From the NCBI GenBank assembly GCA_963761905.1, contig CAVXIQ010000003.1:20829-84828 (forward strand): 64,000 nt of DNA, read 5' to 3'. Every line of letters begins with the position of its first letter. Positions within the stretch are counted from its first letter, which is position 1. Source of the stretch: Gaiellasilicea sp963761905 (GTDB lineage: Bacteria; Actinomycetota; Thermoleophilia; Gaiellales; Gaiellaceae). Positions 10,007 through 17,673 of the stretch are shown here, one piece after another. Below the pieces are notes generated by a model. That model made no database searches and was not told the DNA's origin. It saw nothing but the letters and a program-made list of their open reading frames with translations. The position numbers and the translations under genes are program-made.

Positions 10007-10991
10007 CGCCACGGCTCGCTCCTGCTCCGCGCTCGCTCCGACCAGCGTGACGTGGCCGAGCTTGCGGCCGGGCCTCGGTTCCTTGCCGTAGAGATGAAGG
10101 TGAAGATTCGGCTCCGCGAGCAGCGCGGCGGCGTCCGGCAGCTCGCCGACGAGGTTCACCATGAGGGCATCGCCGCGACTCGCGGTCGAGCCCGAGAGGT
10201 AGGCCGAGGATCGCCCGCAGGTGGTTCTCGAACTGGCTCGTCGCCGCTCCTTCGATCGTCCAGTGGCCGGTGTTGTGGACGCGGGGAGCTAGCTCGTTCG
10301 CGATCAGCTCGCCGCCGACCTCGAAGAGCTCGAGCGCGAGCACGCCGACGTAGCCGAGCTCGTCCAGGAGCCGCGTCGCGTACTCCTCGGCCTGCGCCTG
10401 CGGCGCGTCCCGCGCCGGAGCGCGCGACGTGCGGAGGATTCCCTCGGCGTGCACGTTCTCGACCAGGGGATAGAAGGCCGTCTCGCCGCCGGCGCCGCGC
10501 ACCGCGAGCAGCGACAGCTCCCGGTCGAACGGGACGAGCCCCTCGAGGACATGGTCGGAGGAAGCCTCAGGACGTGTCTCCACCAGACGCTGTCCCTTGC
10601 CGTCGTAGCCGAGCCGGCGTGACTTCAAGAGGGCGGGGAAGGAGGTCACCTCGTCGTCGATCGGCGCCGTCGGGATCCCGAGCCTGCGGAAGAGCCGCTT
10701 CTCGACCAGCCGATCCTGCGAAGCCTCCAGCGCGCGTGCGTTCGGAACCGCGCCCACCCGTCGCGCCGCCTCGACCGGCACGTTCTCGAACTCGTAGGTG
10801 ACGACGGCGGCGCCGTCGGCGAGCCGGTCGAGGAGCGCTGGGTCGTCGTAGCCGCCCACCAGGAGCTCCCCCACCTCGCCCGCCGGCGCGTCGGGCGCCG
10901 GATCGAGGAAGCGGAACGAGAGCCCGAGCGGGATCCCGGCGAGCGCGAGCATCCGCCCGAGCTGGCCACCCCCGATGACGCCGACGATCAC
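9983..10991 (-). CDS. purK: 5-(carboxyamino)imidazole ribonucleotide synthase (one frameshift)
   Basis: PurK uses ATP and bicarbonate to convert AIR to N5-CAIR in purine synthesis; it is an ATP-grasp enzyme. The N-terminus VIVGVIGGGQLGRMLALAG and the later YDGKGQ and HNTGHWTIEGAATSQFENHLRA stretches are characteristic. The frame breaks at the CCC of 10191-10193 (minus-strand GGG); removing one G continues in frame as DALMVNLVGE and ends ADLVLKHH-stop. The corrected product is about 335 residues, slightly short for the family. Its GTG start overlaps the purE TGA as GTGA, so it is the last gene of the gltA-HEAT-purE-purK operon. Confidence 0.9.
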
Positions 10992-11479
10992 CCGCCGGGA
11001 TCGGGCTGAGCCAGGACAGACTGGGTCTGCTCCGCGCGGAAGCGCGCCAGCCGCTCGCGCACGCCCTCGTCCGACCGGGCGACGATCGCCGCGGCCAGCA
11101 GCGCCGCGTTGATTGCCCCGGCCCGGCCGATCGCGAGCGTCCCGACCGGCACGCCTGCCGGCATCTGGACGATCGAGAGCAGCGAGTCCATCCCCTGGAG
11201 CGCCTTGGACTCCACCGGCACTCCCAGCACGGGAAGGATCGTCTTGGCCGCCGCCATTCCCGGCAGGTGCGCCGCCCCGCCCGCGCCCGCGATCAGCACC
11301 TGGAGGCCCCGCTCCTCGGCGCCGGCGGCGTACTCGAAGAGCAGGTCGGGCGTGCGGTGCGCGGACACGACCCGCGACTCGCACGGCACGTCGAGCCGCT
11401 CCAGCGTCTCGACGGCGTGCCTCATCGTCTCCCAGTCCGACTGCGAGCCCATGATCACGCCGACGAGCGGCTCGCTCAC
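10988..11479 (-). CDS. purE: N5-carboxyaminoimidazole ribonucleotide mutase
   Basis: PurE moves the carboxylate of N5-CAIR (the PurK product) to carbon 4, giving CAIR. The 163-residue size matches class I PurE. Key sequence: VIMGSQSDWETM at the N-terminus, SAHRTPD with the conserved His/Arg, and AGAGGAAHLPGM lining the active site. The GTG start at 11479 overlaps the TGA of the HEAT-repeat gene (GTGA), and the TGA overlaps the purK start the same way. The order purE-purK is the usual one; having them behind citrate synthase is not. Confidence 0.95.
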   Translation of the reverse strand: MSEPLVGVIMGSQSDWETMRHAVETLERLDVPCESRVVSAHRTPDLLFEYAAGAEERGLQVLIAGAGGAAHLPGMAAAKTILPVLGVPVESKALQGMDSLLSIVQMPAGVPVGTLAIGRAGAINAALLAAAIVARSDEGVRERLARFRAEQTQSVLAQPDPGG

Positions 11480-11973
11480 CTGGTATTCGACCGCTTGGTC
11501 AGCGCCGCTGCGATCGTCTTCGCGGTCTTGCGCAGCTCCGCGTCCGCCTCGTCGTCGTCCGCCAGGCCGTTCAGGACGAGGATCGTCTCCCGCTGCGGCG
11601 AGCCGTTCTTCAGGCAGATGATCGCCAGGCGGCGCACCGCAAGGTTGGGGTCGTTGCTCGCCAGCTCGTGCAGAAGCGACCGCATGCTGTTGACGTCGCC
11701 CGGATGGTCGCGCGAGAGGGCCTCGAGCGAGATCAGCGCCGAGCCGCGCGCCGCCGGGCTCTCGTCTTGAAGACCGCGCCGCACGAGCTCCAGCTTCTGG
11801 CGGAAGCGAAACTGCGCGATCGCGCGATACGCCTGGGCGCGGATGCGGTAGTCCGCGCTCCGGGCGGCGTGCTCGATCTCCTCGTCCCACTGCTTCCGCA
11901 GGGCCGCGAGCGCCGTCTGGTCACCCGCGGCCGCGAGGCCGTCGGCTTCCGCCGCAGCCTCGGCGAGCGTCAT
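11476..11973 (-). CDS. HEAT-repeat-like helical protein, unknown function
   Basis: I do not recognise a specific family for this 165-residue protein. Its sequence is almost all helical, with repeated patterns such as DYRIRAQAYRAIAQF, SPAARGSALISLEALSR and DPNLAVRRLAIICLKNG that look like HEAT or PBS-lyase-like repeats, i.e. a protein-protein interaction scaffold. There is no signal peptide or membrane segment. The ATG at 11973 overlaps the gltA TGA (ATGA) and its own TGA overlaps the purE GTG, so it is made in lockstep with citrate synthase and PurE. A link to either pathway is only guilt by position. Confidence 0.7.
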   Translation of the reverse strand: MTLAEAAAEADGLAAAGDQTALAALRKQWDEEIEHAARSADYRIRAQAYRAIAQFRFRQKLELVRRGLQDESPAARGSALISLEALSRDHPGDVNSMRSLLHELASNDPNLAVRRLAIICLKNGSPQRETILVLNGLADDDEADAELRKTAKTIAAALTKRSNTR

Positions 11974-13055
11974 CCGACGGAAGCGGCTTCGCGGGCGGCG
12001 GGGCCGACGTAACGCGCCGACGGCCTGAAGAGCCGCCCCGTCCGCTTCTGCTCGAGGATGTGGGCCGACCACCCGGCGACCCGCGAGCACGCGAACATCG
12101 CAGGCGCGAGCGGCGGCGGGATCTCGGCGACGTCCAGCACGACGGCGGAGTAGTACTCGACATTCGTCGCGAGCACGCGGTCCGGCGAGCGCTCCTGGAG
12201 CGCCTTCAGCGCCACCTCTTCGAGCTCCTCGGCGACCTCGATGTTGGGCGCGCCGAGCTCCCTGGCCACGCCCTTCAGGAGCCGGGAGCGCGGATCCTCG
12301 GCGCGATAGATCCGGTGCCCGAAGCCCATGATCCGCTTGCCGCTCTCGAGCGTCTCGGTCACCCACCGCGCGGCGTCGCCCGACGCCGCGACCTCCTCGA
12401 GCATCGGCTTCACGTACGCAGGGGCGCCGCCGTGCAGCGGGCCCGAGAGCGCGCCGACCGCGGACGACAGCGCGGCGCCGCAATCGGCACCCGTCGACGC
12501 CGTCACGCGCGCCGCAAATGTCGACGCGTTCAACCCGTGCTCGGCGGTGCAGATCCAGTAGGTGTCGATCGCCTTCACGTGCTTCGGGTCGGCCTCGCCG
12601 CGCCACCGGAGGAGGAACTTCTCGGCCGCAGTCTTCCCCTGCTCGACGGTTGCTTCGGAAACCGGGTTCGTCTCCCCGTCCGCGACGCGGGCGGAACGAG
12701 CGACGATCGTCATCATCTGTGCGGAGAGGCGGCCGAGATCCGTGCGCGCCTGTTCGTCCGAGATCTCGTTCAGCTTCCCGAGCTTCCACTTCCCGGAGAG
12801 GCGTGCGGTCTCGGCCTGCAGGTCGGCGGGCGCGTTCCCGGTCAGCGCGGCCGGCTCGTGCGGCTCGGGCGCGGGCATCGTCGAGTTCAGGTCGTCGTCG
12901 ACGAGCAATCCCCAGACGTTCTCGTACGGGTAGTGCCCGACGAGATCCTCGATGTCGACGCCGCGGTAGCGGAGGGCTCCGCCCTCGCGGTCAGGCTCGG
13001 CGATCTCGGTCTCGACGGCGACGATGCCCTCGAGGCCCGGCTTGAACTCGTTCAT
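11970..13055 (-). CDS. gltA: Citrate synthase
   Basis: This enzyme condenses acetyl-CoA and oxaloacetate to citrate, the first TCA step. The 361-residue product is the short Gram-positive/archaeal type. Visible are the substrate-binding His in LSGPLHGGAPAYV, the region MGFGHRIYRAEDPRS with the second catalytic His and Arg, and the C-terminal catalytic zone VEYYSAVVLD. The ATG at 13055 follows a GGAGGAGC Shine-Dalgarno. It is the first gene of the minus-strand operon with the HEAT protein and purEK, and it is divergent from malate dehydrogenase, placing two neighbouring TCA enzymes back to back across a 118-bp region. A 2-methylcitrate synthase activity cannot be ruled out. Confidence 0.9.
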   Translation of the reverse strand: MNEFKPGLEGIVAVETEIAEPDREGGALRYRGVDIEDLVGHYPYENVWGLLVDDDLNSTMPAPEPHEPAALTGNAPADLQAETARLSGKWKLGKLNEISDEQARTDLGRLSAQMMTIVARSARVADGETNPVSEATVEQGKTAAEKFLLRWRGEADPKHVKAIDTYWICTAEHGLNASTFAARVTASTGADCGAALSSAVGALSGPLHGGAPAYVKPMLEEVAASGDAARWVTETLESGKRIMGFGHRIYRAEDPRSRLLKGVARELGAPNIEVAEELEEVALKALQERSPDRVLATNVEYYSAVVLDVAEIPPPLAPAMFACSRVAGWSAHILEQKRTGRLFRPSARYVGPAAREAASVG

Positions 13056-13173
13056 CGTGCTCCTCCGCTCGGATTCCGCGTGCGCCGGACGGTACCTCAC
13101 GGGCGACCTCGCGACCGGCGCATACAATCCGCCGCCCGAGCGCCCGATCGGGCCAGACGACGAGGAGACGAGC

Positions 13174-14097
13174 GTGAGACGAAAGGTGACTGTCGTAGGA
13201 GCGGGGAACGTCGGCGCGACGTGCGCGCAGGAGCTCGCGCGCCGCGACTACGCGGACGTCGTGGTCGTCGACATCAAGGAAGGTCTCCCGCAGGGGAAGG
13301 CGCTCGACCTGAACCAGGCGGCTGCCGTGCTCGGCTACGAGGCGAACGTGACCGGCTCGAACGGCTACGAGGAGTCGGCCGACTCCGAGGTGGTCGTGAT
13401 CACCGCCGGCCTGCCCCGCCAGCCGGGGATGAGCCGCGACGACCTCGTGACGACGAACGAGAAGATCGTCGGCTCCGTCACCGAGCAGGTGCTCGAGACG
13501 AGCCCGGATGCGATCCTCGTGATCGTCTCGAATCCGCTCGACGCGATGTGCCACGTCGCGAGGAGCGTCTCGGGCTGGGCGAAGGAGCGTGTCTTCGGGA
13601 TGGCCGGCATCCTCGACACGGCGCGCTTCTCGGCCTTCATCGCCTGGGAGACCGGGATGTCGATCAAGGACGTGACCGCGATGGTGCTCGGCGGTCACGG
13701 CGACCAGATGGTGCCGGTCGTGTCGGCGACGACCGTCGGCGGGATCCCGCTCCGCAAGCTCGCTCCGGAGGATCGGATCCAGGCGATGGTCGAGCGGACG
13801 GCGAAGGGCGGCGGCGAGCTCGTGAACCTGCTCGGCACCTCGGCGTGGTACGCGCCGGGCGCCGCCGCGGCCCAGATGGTCGACGCGATCGTCCTCGACG
13901 AGAAGCGCGTGCTCCCGTGCACCGCCTATCTCGAGGGGGAGTACGGGATCGACGGGCTCTACATGGGTGTTCCCGTCGTGCTCGGAGCCGGCGGGATCGA
14001 GAAGATCGTCGAGCTCGACCTCGACGAGAGCGAGCAGGCGGCACTCGAGGCGTCGGCGGACGCTGTTCGCGAGGTCGTCGGCGTGCTGAGCGCCTGA
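13174..14097 (+). CDS. mdh: Malate dehydrogenase (LDH-like)
   Basis: This enzyme oxidises malate to oxaloacetate with NAD in the cytoplasm. The 307-residue protein starts with the Rossmann motif VTVVGAGNVGATCAQ. It has the mobile-loop arginines in LPRQPGMSRDDL, the D-x-x-R pair in GILDTARFSAF and the catalytic His in LGGHGDQMVP. Gln rather than Asp/Met pattern in the loop and the overall type match the LDH-like MDH group. GTG at 13174 follows GAGGAGACGA. A TACAAT box at 13123-13128 is a candidate -10, leaving a ~40-nt leader. It is divergent from gltA. Confidence 0.93.
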   Translation: MRRKVTVVGAGNVGATCAQELARRDYADVVVVDIKEGLPQGKALDLNQAAAVLGYEANVTGSNGYEESADSEVVVITAGLPRQPGMSRDDLVTTNEKIVGSVTEQVLETSPDAILVIVSNPLDAMCHVARSVSGWAKERVFGMAGILDTARFSAFIAWETGMSIKDVTAMVLGGHGDQMVPVVSATTVGGIPLRKLAPEDRIQAMVERTAKGGGELVNLLGTSAWYAPGAAAAQMVDAIVLDEKRVLPCTAYLEGEYGIDGLYMGVPVVLGAGGIEKIVELDLDESEQAALEASADAVREVVGVLSA

Positions 14098-14116
14098 GGC
14101 AGTCGGAGATCACCTG

Positions 14117-14860
14117 ATGGAGCTCGGACTGCGAGGTCGCACGGCAATCGTCTGCGGTGGATCGGCCGGAATCGGGCTCGCGTCCGCCGAGGCGCTCGCG
14201 GCCGAGGGCGCGAACGTCGCGATGCTGGCTCGAGGCCGGGAGGCGCTCGAGCGCGAAGCCGAGCGGCTGGGGGCGCTCGCCGTGCGCGGCGACGTCGCCA
14301 ATCCCCGCCACCTCGGGCAGCTGGTGGAGCAGACGGTCGCAGCGTTCGGCGGCGTCGACATCCTCGTGCTCAACAGCGGCGGCCCGCCGAGGACGGGCGC
14401 GCTCGAGGTAACGGACGAGCAGGTCGAGGACGCGGTTGCCCTGCTGCTGCTCTCCGCGGTTCGGCTCGTCCGCCTTTGCCGGTCCCACCTCGAGGCGAGC
14501 GGCCACGGCCGCGTGATCGCGATCACGTCGAGCGCGGCCAAGGAGCCGATCGACAACCTGGCGCTCTCGAACGCGATTCGGCCGGGGCTCACCGGCTGGC
14601 TGAAGGGCGTCGCCCGCGAGCTCGGGCCGTCCGCCGTCACGGTCAACACGATCGCGCCTGGTCGGATCGACACGGAGCGCTTGAAGGAGGTCTATCCCGA
14701 CGGCCCGACCGAGTCCGATCTCGCGACGATTCCGCTGCGTCGGCTCGGCGCTCCGCGGGAGCTCGGGGACGTCGTCTGCTTCCTCGCCTCGGACCGCGCC
14801 GCGTACATCAGCGGCGCCACGATCGCGGTCGACGGCGGTCTGACGCGAGGCCTCTTCTGA
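14117..14860 (+). CDS. Atypical short-chain dehydrogenase/reductase
   Basis: This 247-residue SDR has the cofactor motif CGGSAGIGLASAEALA, the LNSGGPP variant of the NNAG strand and the C-terminal ISGATIAVDGG. The usual Y-x-x-x-K catalytic pair is missing: where it should be, the sequence reads NLALSNAIRPGLTGW, so Tyr is replaced by Ser/Asn context and Lys by Arg. This matches a divergent SDR branch that keeps the fold and NAD(P) site but whose reaction is unclear. It lies 19 bp after mdh, probably the same transcript, and its TGA overlaps the start of the protease gene. Confidence 0.8.
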   Translation: MELGLRGRTAIVCGGSAGIGLASAEALAAEGANVAMLARGREALEREAERLGALAVRGDVANPRHLGQLVEQTVAAFGGVDILVLNSGGPPRTGALEVTDEQVEDAVALLLLSAVRLVRLCRSHLEASGHGRVIAITSSAAKEPIDNLALSNAIRPGLTGWLKGVARELGPSAVTVNTIAPGRIDTERLKEVYPDGPTESDLATIPLRRLGAPRELGDVVCFLASDRAAYISGATIAVDGGLTRGLF

Positions 14861-15861
14861 GCCTGAGCCGCGTCGTCAAGGTCGGCCTCGTCCTGCTCGT
14901 GGCAGCGGTCGCTGCCGCGTGGTTTCTCCCCTCGAGCAGCTACCTGATCCTGCCGGACGGCGCCAAGCCGCTGGCGGACAAGGTGAAGGTGGAGGGGGCG
15001 AAGCCGGCGATGGAAGGAGGCGGGATCTATTTCGTGGACGTGATCATCCGCAAGTCCTCGCTCCTCGAGGAGCTCCTGTCGCCGCTGCGACCCGACGGGG
15101 CCGAGCTCGTCCCGGCCGAGGCCATCGTGCCGCCGGGAACGGACTTCGAGGAGCGTCGCCGCCAGAACCTGCGCCAGATGGATCGCTCGCAGGAGATCGC
15201 AGCGGCGGTGGCTCTGAAGGAGCTCGGCCGCGATGTCGGCTCGGATCCGGCGGGTGCGCTCGTCGTCGCGGTCGCTCCGGACGCTCCAGCCGACGGGAAG
15301 CTCGAGGCAACCGACGTGATCGTCTCAGTCGACGGGAAGCCGGTGAAGACGCCCGACGACCTGAGGCGGCTCGTCGGCGACCGCGAGCCCGGCGACCAGG
15401 TCCGGATCGGCGTCCGGTCCGGCGGAGCCGTGCGAACCGAGGTGCTCTCGACGATCGAGTCGCCCGAGGAGAACGGACGGGCGATCATCGGAATCCAGGT
15501 CGAGCAGTCCGCCGAGATCGACCTTCCGGTCGACGTGGACATCGACCTCGGGGGCGTCGGCGGACCGTCGGCGGGCCTCGCCTTCTCGCTCGAGGTGCTC
15601 GAGCAGTTGGGGCGAGACGTCGATCGCGGCTATCGCGTGGCGGCGACCGGCGAGATCGAGCTCGACGGCGGCGTCGCCCCGATCGGAGGGATCAAGCAGA
15701 AGACTCTCGGCGCGAAGGAAGCCGGGATCGAGGTCTTCCTCGTCCCTGCTGGGGAAAACGCGGAGGAGGCACGCCGCAACGCCAATGGCCTTCGCATCAT
15801 CGCGGTGGACAGTTTTCAACAGGCGTTGCGACGGTTGGCAACGCTGCCCAAAAAAGGGTAG
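14857..15861 (+). CDS. PDZ and Lon-type (S16) protease, YlbL-like
   Basis: About 334 residues: one N-terminal membrane helix (VGLVLLVAAVAAAWFL), a PDZ domain (ALVVAVAPDAPADGKLEATDVI, then VDGKPVKTPDDL), and a C-terminal S16 domain. The S16 catalytic Ser is in GGVGGPSAGLAF and the Lys in GGIKQKTLGAKEAG, so the Ser-Lys dyad is intact. This order matches the YlbL family, membrane-anchored proteases with the catalytic domain outside. No ATG/GTG/TTG fits upstream of the helix. The best start is a CTG at 14857 that overlaps the SDR stop as CTGA, mirroring the ATGA/GTGA overlaps elsewhere in the window; CTG at 14863 or GTG at 14899 are alternatives. Confidence 0.85.
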   Translation: MSLSRVVKVGLVLLVAAVAAAWFLPSSSYLILPDGAKPLADKVKVEGAKPAMEGGGIYFVDVIIRKSSLLEELLSPLRPDGAELVPAEAIVPPGTDFEERRRQNLRQMDRSQEIAAAVALKELGRDVGSDPAGALVVAVAPDAPADGKLEATDVIVSVDGKPVKTPDDLRRLVGDREPGDQVRIGVRSGGAVRTEVLSTIESPEENGRAIIGIQVEQSAEIDLPVDVDIDLGGVGGPSAGLAFSLEVLEQLGRDVDRGYRVAATGEIELDGGVAPIGGIKQKTLGAKEAGIEVFLVPAGENAEEARRNANGLRIIAVDSFQQALRRLATLPKKG

Positions 15862-15995
15862 TTAGCAGCAGTTTTCGAGAAGTTTGAAACGCGCGGAAAT
15901 TGCGCCCTTTTCGTGAACGCGGGGGTTGTCGCGCGTGAAGGGTCCTGGCAAGAATGGCCACTGTCCGGCGGCGAAACATCCGAGCAAAAGGAAGA

Positions 15996-16178
15996 ATGAG
16001 CAAAAGATCAGAAGCATCGTGTAGCGACTGCTACTTCCGCCGCGCGGGCCTTTGCGCCCTTCCAGGCGACAATCCGTGCCCCACCTTTCGGTACGCAACA
16101 GCCGGCGTGCTGACGCCGCCGCCCCAGCCGCGACTCGTCGCGCGGGCCGCGCCGGCTCTGGCGGTCGCGACGGCCTAG
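15996..16178 (+). CDS. Small Cys-rich protein (zinc-ribbon-like)
   Basis: A 60-residue protein with a CSDCYFRRAGLCALPGD segment followed by NPCPTFR: four Cys spaced C-x2-C-x7-C-x6-C, a pattern suited to binding one Zn ion or an Fe-S centre. The rest is a Pro/Ala-rich tail. ATG at 15996 follows AAAAGGAAG, a good ribosome site in a locally A-rich stretch. I know no function. The 134 bp before it, after the protease stop, hold a comparatively AT-rich leader with no gene I can support. Confidence 0.65.
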   Translation: MSKRSEASCSDCYFRRAGLCALPGDNPCPTFRYATAGVLTPPPQPRLVARAAPALAVATA

Positions 16179-16181
16179 ACT
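16176..16181 (+). promoter_or_regulatory. -10 box TAGACT for the LapA-like gene
   Basis: TAGACT ends 7 nt before the ATG at 16189 and overlaps the stop of the preceding mini-gene. It implies an independent leaderless transcript. Confidence 0.5.
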
Positions 16182-16188
16182 CTCGAGC

Positions 16189-16518
16189 ATGGACAGTCCC
16201 CAGCGGCGCTTCGACCGCACGTGGCAGCCGCGCCTCTGGCTCAGGCTCGCCGGCCTGATCCTGATCGTCGCCTTCTTCATCGCCTTCGTGATCGGCAACA
16301 AGGACGAGACGAGCGTCAACTTCGTCGTCGGCAAAGCGACGACCTCGCTGATCTGGGTGATCCTGCTCTCGCTCCTCGCGGGCCTGCTCGCCGGTGTCCT
16401 CATCTCGCAGCTCCATGCCCGGCGACGGGAGCTCGCGGACGTGCCCGAGTCCGGAAGCGCTCAGACGAGCGAGGCGAGCACGGCGACGCCCTCGTCGATC
16501 TCCGACGGCGACGCGTAG
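16189..16518 (+). CDS. LapA-like (DUF1049) two-helix membrane protein
   Basis: A 109-residue inner-membrane protein with two hydrophobic helices (LAGLILIVAFFIAFVIGN and TSLIWVILLSLLAGLLAGVLI) joined by a short loop with DETSVNFVVGK. This is the layout of the LapA/DUF1049 domain, known in Gram-negatives from lipopolysaccharide assembly but widespread in actinobacteria, where its job is not settled. A Ser/Thr/Ala-rich cytoplasmic tail follows. The last 58 bp overlap the end of the converging aminotransferase gene. The start is leaderless. Confidence 0.75.
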   Translation: MDSPQRRFDRTWQPRLWLRLAGLILIVAFFIAFVIGNKDETSVNFVVGKATTSLIWVILLSLLAGLLAGVLISQLHARRRELADVPESGSAQTSEASTATPSSISDGDA

Positions 16519-17523
16519 CTGAACGCGAGTCGCGCCGACTGCTCCCCGCCGGGCCCCGGGAAGAAATCCGAGCCTTTGACGAAGCTGACGCCGCGCGATT
16601 CGGCGCGAGTAAGTAGCTCCGCTGCCTCGACCGGAAGGTCGATCCAGAGGAAGTAGCCGCCGGCGGGGGTCGTCCACGTGACGCGGCCGCCGAGCTCCCG
16701 CGCCGAGCGCTTCCACGAGAGCGTCGCGACGGGCGCGCAGGAGACCGCGAATCCGTTCCAGGTTCGGCTCGAACGCGCCGCGCCGGTGAAGCTCGAGCAC
16801 GGTCGCCTGGGTGAGGAAGGGCGGCGAGATGTAGGTCGAGACCGCACGCTCCTCGATCCGCGCGGCGAGCGGTGCGGGCAGCACGAACCAGCCCACGCGA
16901 ATGCCCGGAGCGATCGTCTTCGAGAACGACGATGCGTACGTGACGAGCTCACCGCCCTCGAGCTCGTGCAGCGACGGCGGCGGCTCGCCCTCGTAGCGGA
17001 CGAGCCCGTAGGGGTCGTCCTCGAGCACCGGCAATCCATGCGCGGCGGCGAGCTCGACCAACGCGCGGCGCCGCTCGATCGAGAGTGTGCGCCCGCTCGG
17101 GTTCTGGAAGGTGGGGATGGTGTAGAGGAAGCTCGCGCCGCCACCGGAGAGCTCGCGGTCGAGGGCATCCAGATCGAGGCCTTCCTCGTCCATCTGAACC
17201 GGCACGACCTCCGCGCCGAGGCGCGCGAGCTGCTTGAGCGGCCGGTCGTAGGTGGGCGCCTCGACGAGCACCCTCCCCGGCCGCTGCGCCAGGAGCTCTT
17301 CGAACCAGAAGGCGATTCCCTGGAGGCCGCCGCTCGTGACGACGATTCGCGAGGGCTCGACTCCGTGGCGCTCGCCGAGCCATTCGCGGAGCGGCCCGTA
17401 CCCCCCGCCCGCGCCGTAGCCGAGCACCGCTCGATCGGCCTGGACGGCGGCGCGGGCGCAGTCGCCGATCAGCTCTGCGTCCAGACACTCCGGCGCCGGC
17501 GCGCCACGGGCAAAGGAGATCAC
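16461..17523 (-). CDS. PLP-dependent aminotransferase, class I/II (one frameshift)
   Basis: About 353 residues of fold-type I aminotransferase, closest in style to 2-aminoadipate/aromatic transaminases and the MocR C-terminal domain. Key parts: YGAGGGYGPLREWL, the TSGGLQGI cofactor loop, IPTFQNPSGRTL, the Asp-Pro-Tyr of LEDDPYGLVRY and the PLP Lys in SSFSKTIAPGIRVGW. The frame breaks at about 16700-16706; after one inserted base the protein continues GGRVTWTTPAGGYFLW to VAVLASLV. GTG at 17523 is preceded at 6 nt by TAGGCT. The substrate is not determined. Confidence 0.85.
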
Positions 17524-17529
17524 GGAATG

Positions 17530-17535
17530 AGCCTA
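17530..17535 (-). promoter_or_regulatory. -10 box TAGGCT for the aminotransferase
   Basis: GGTTAGGCT on the minus strand with TAGGCT exactly 6 nt before the GTG at 17523. The same nine bases precede the pccB-like gene at the same distance. Confidence 0.55.
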
Positions 17536-17607
17536 ACCGGGGCGTCTGCTACCTTGATCCGCATGGACGGGGGTTCCGTCCTGTGAGGTTTGACTTCTTC
17601 GGTTTGT

Positions 17608-17651
17608 TCCGCTGCTGACAGCGGAGTTCGTCGAGGCAGGCAAGTCTCGAC
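17608..17651 (+). promoter_or_regulatory. Two hairpins in the DEAD-box helicase leader
   Basis: TCCGCTG-CTGA-CAGCGGA (17608-17625) and GTCGAG...CTCGAC (17630-17651) lie in tandem just upstream of the GAAGGAG ribosome site of the helicase gene. A structured leader is often found on cold-shock helicase mRNAs; regulation here is inference. Confidence 0.4.
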
Positions 17652-17673
17652 AGACAACGAAGGAGAAAACCGA

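Noticed and set aside
9960..10010. dif site for XerCD
   Set aside because: The palindrome arms and spacer do not match the 11-6-11 dif layout, and the sequence includes the purK stop codon.
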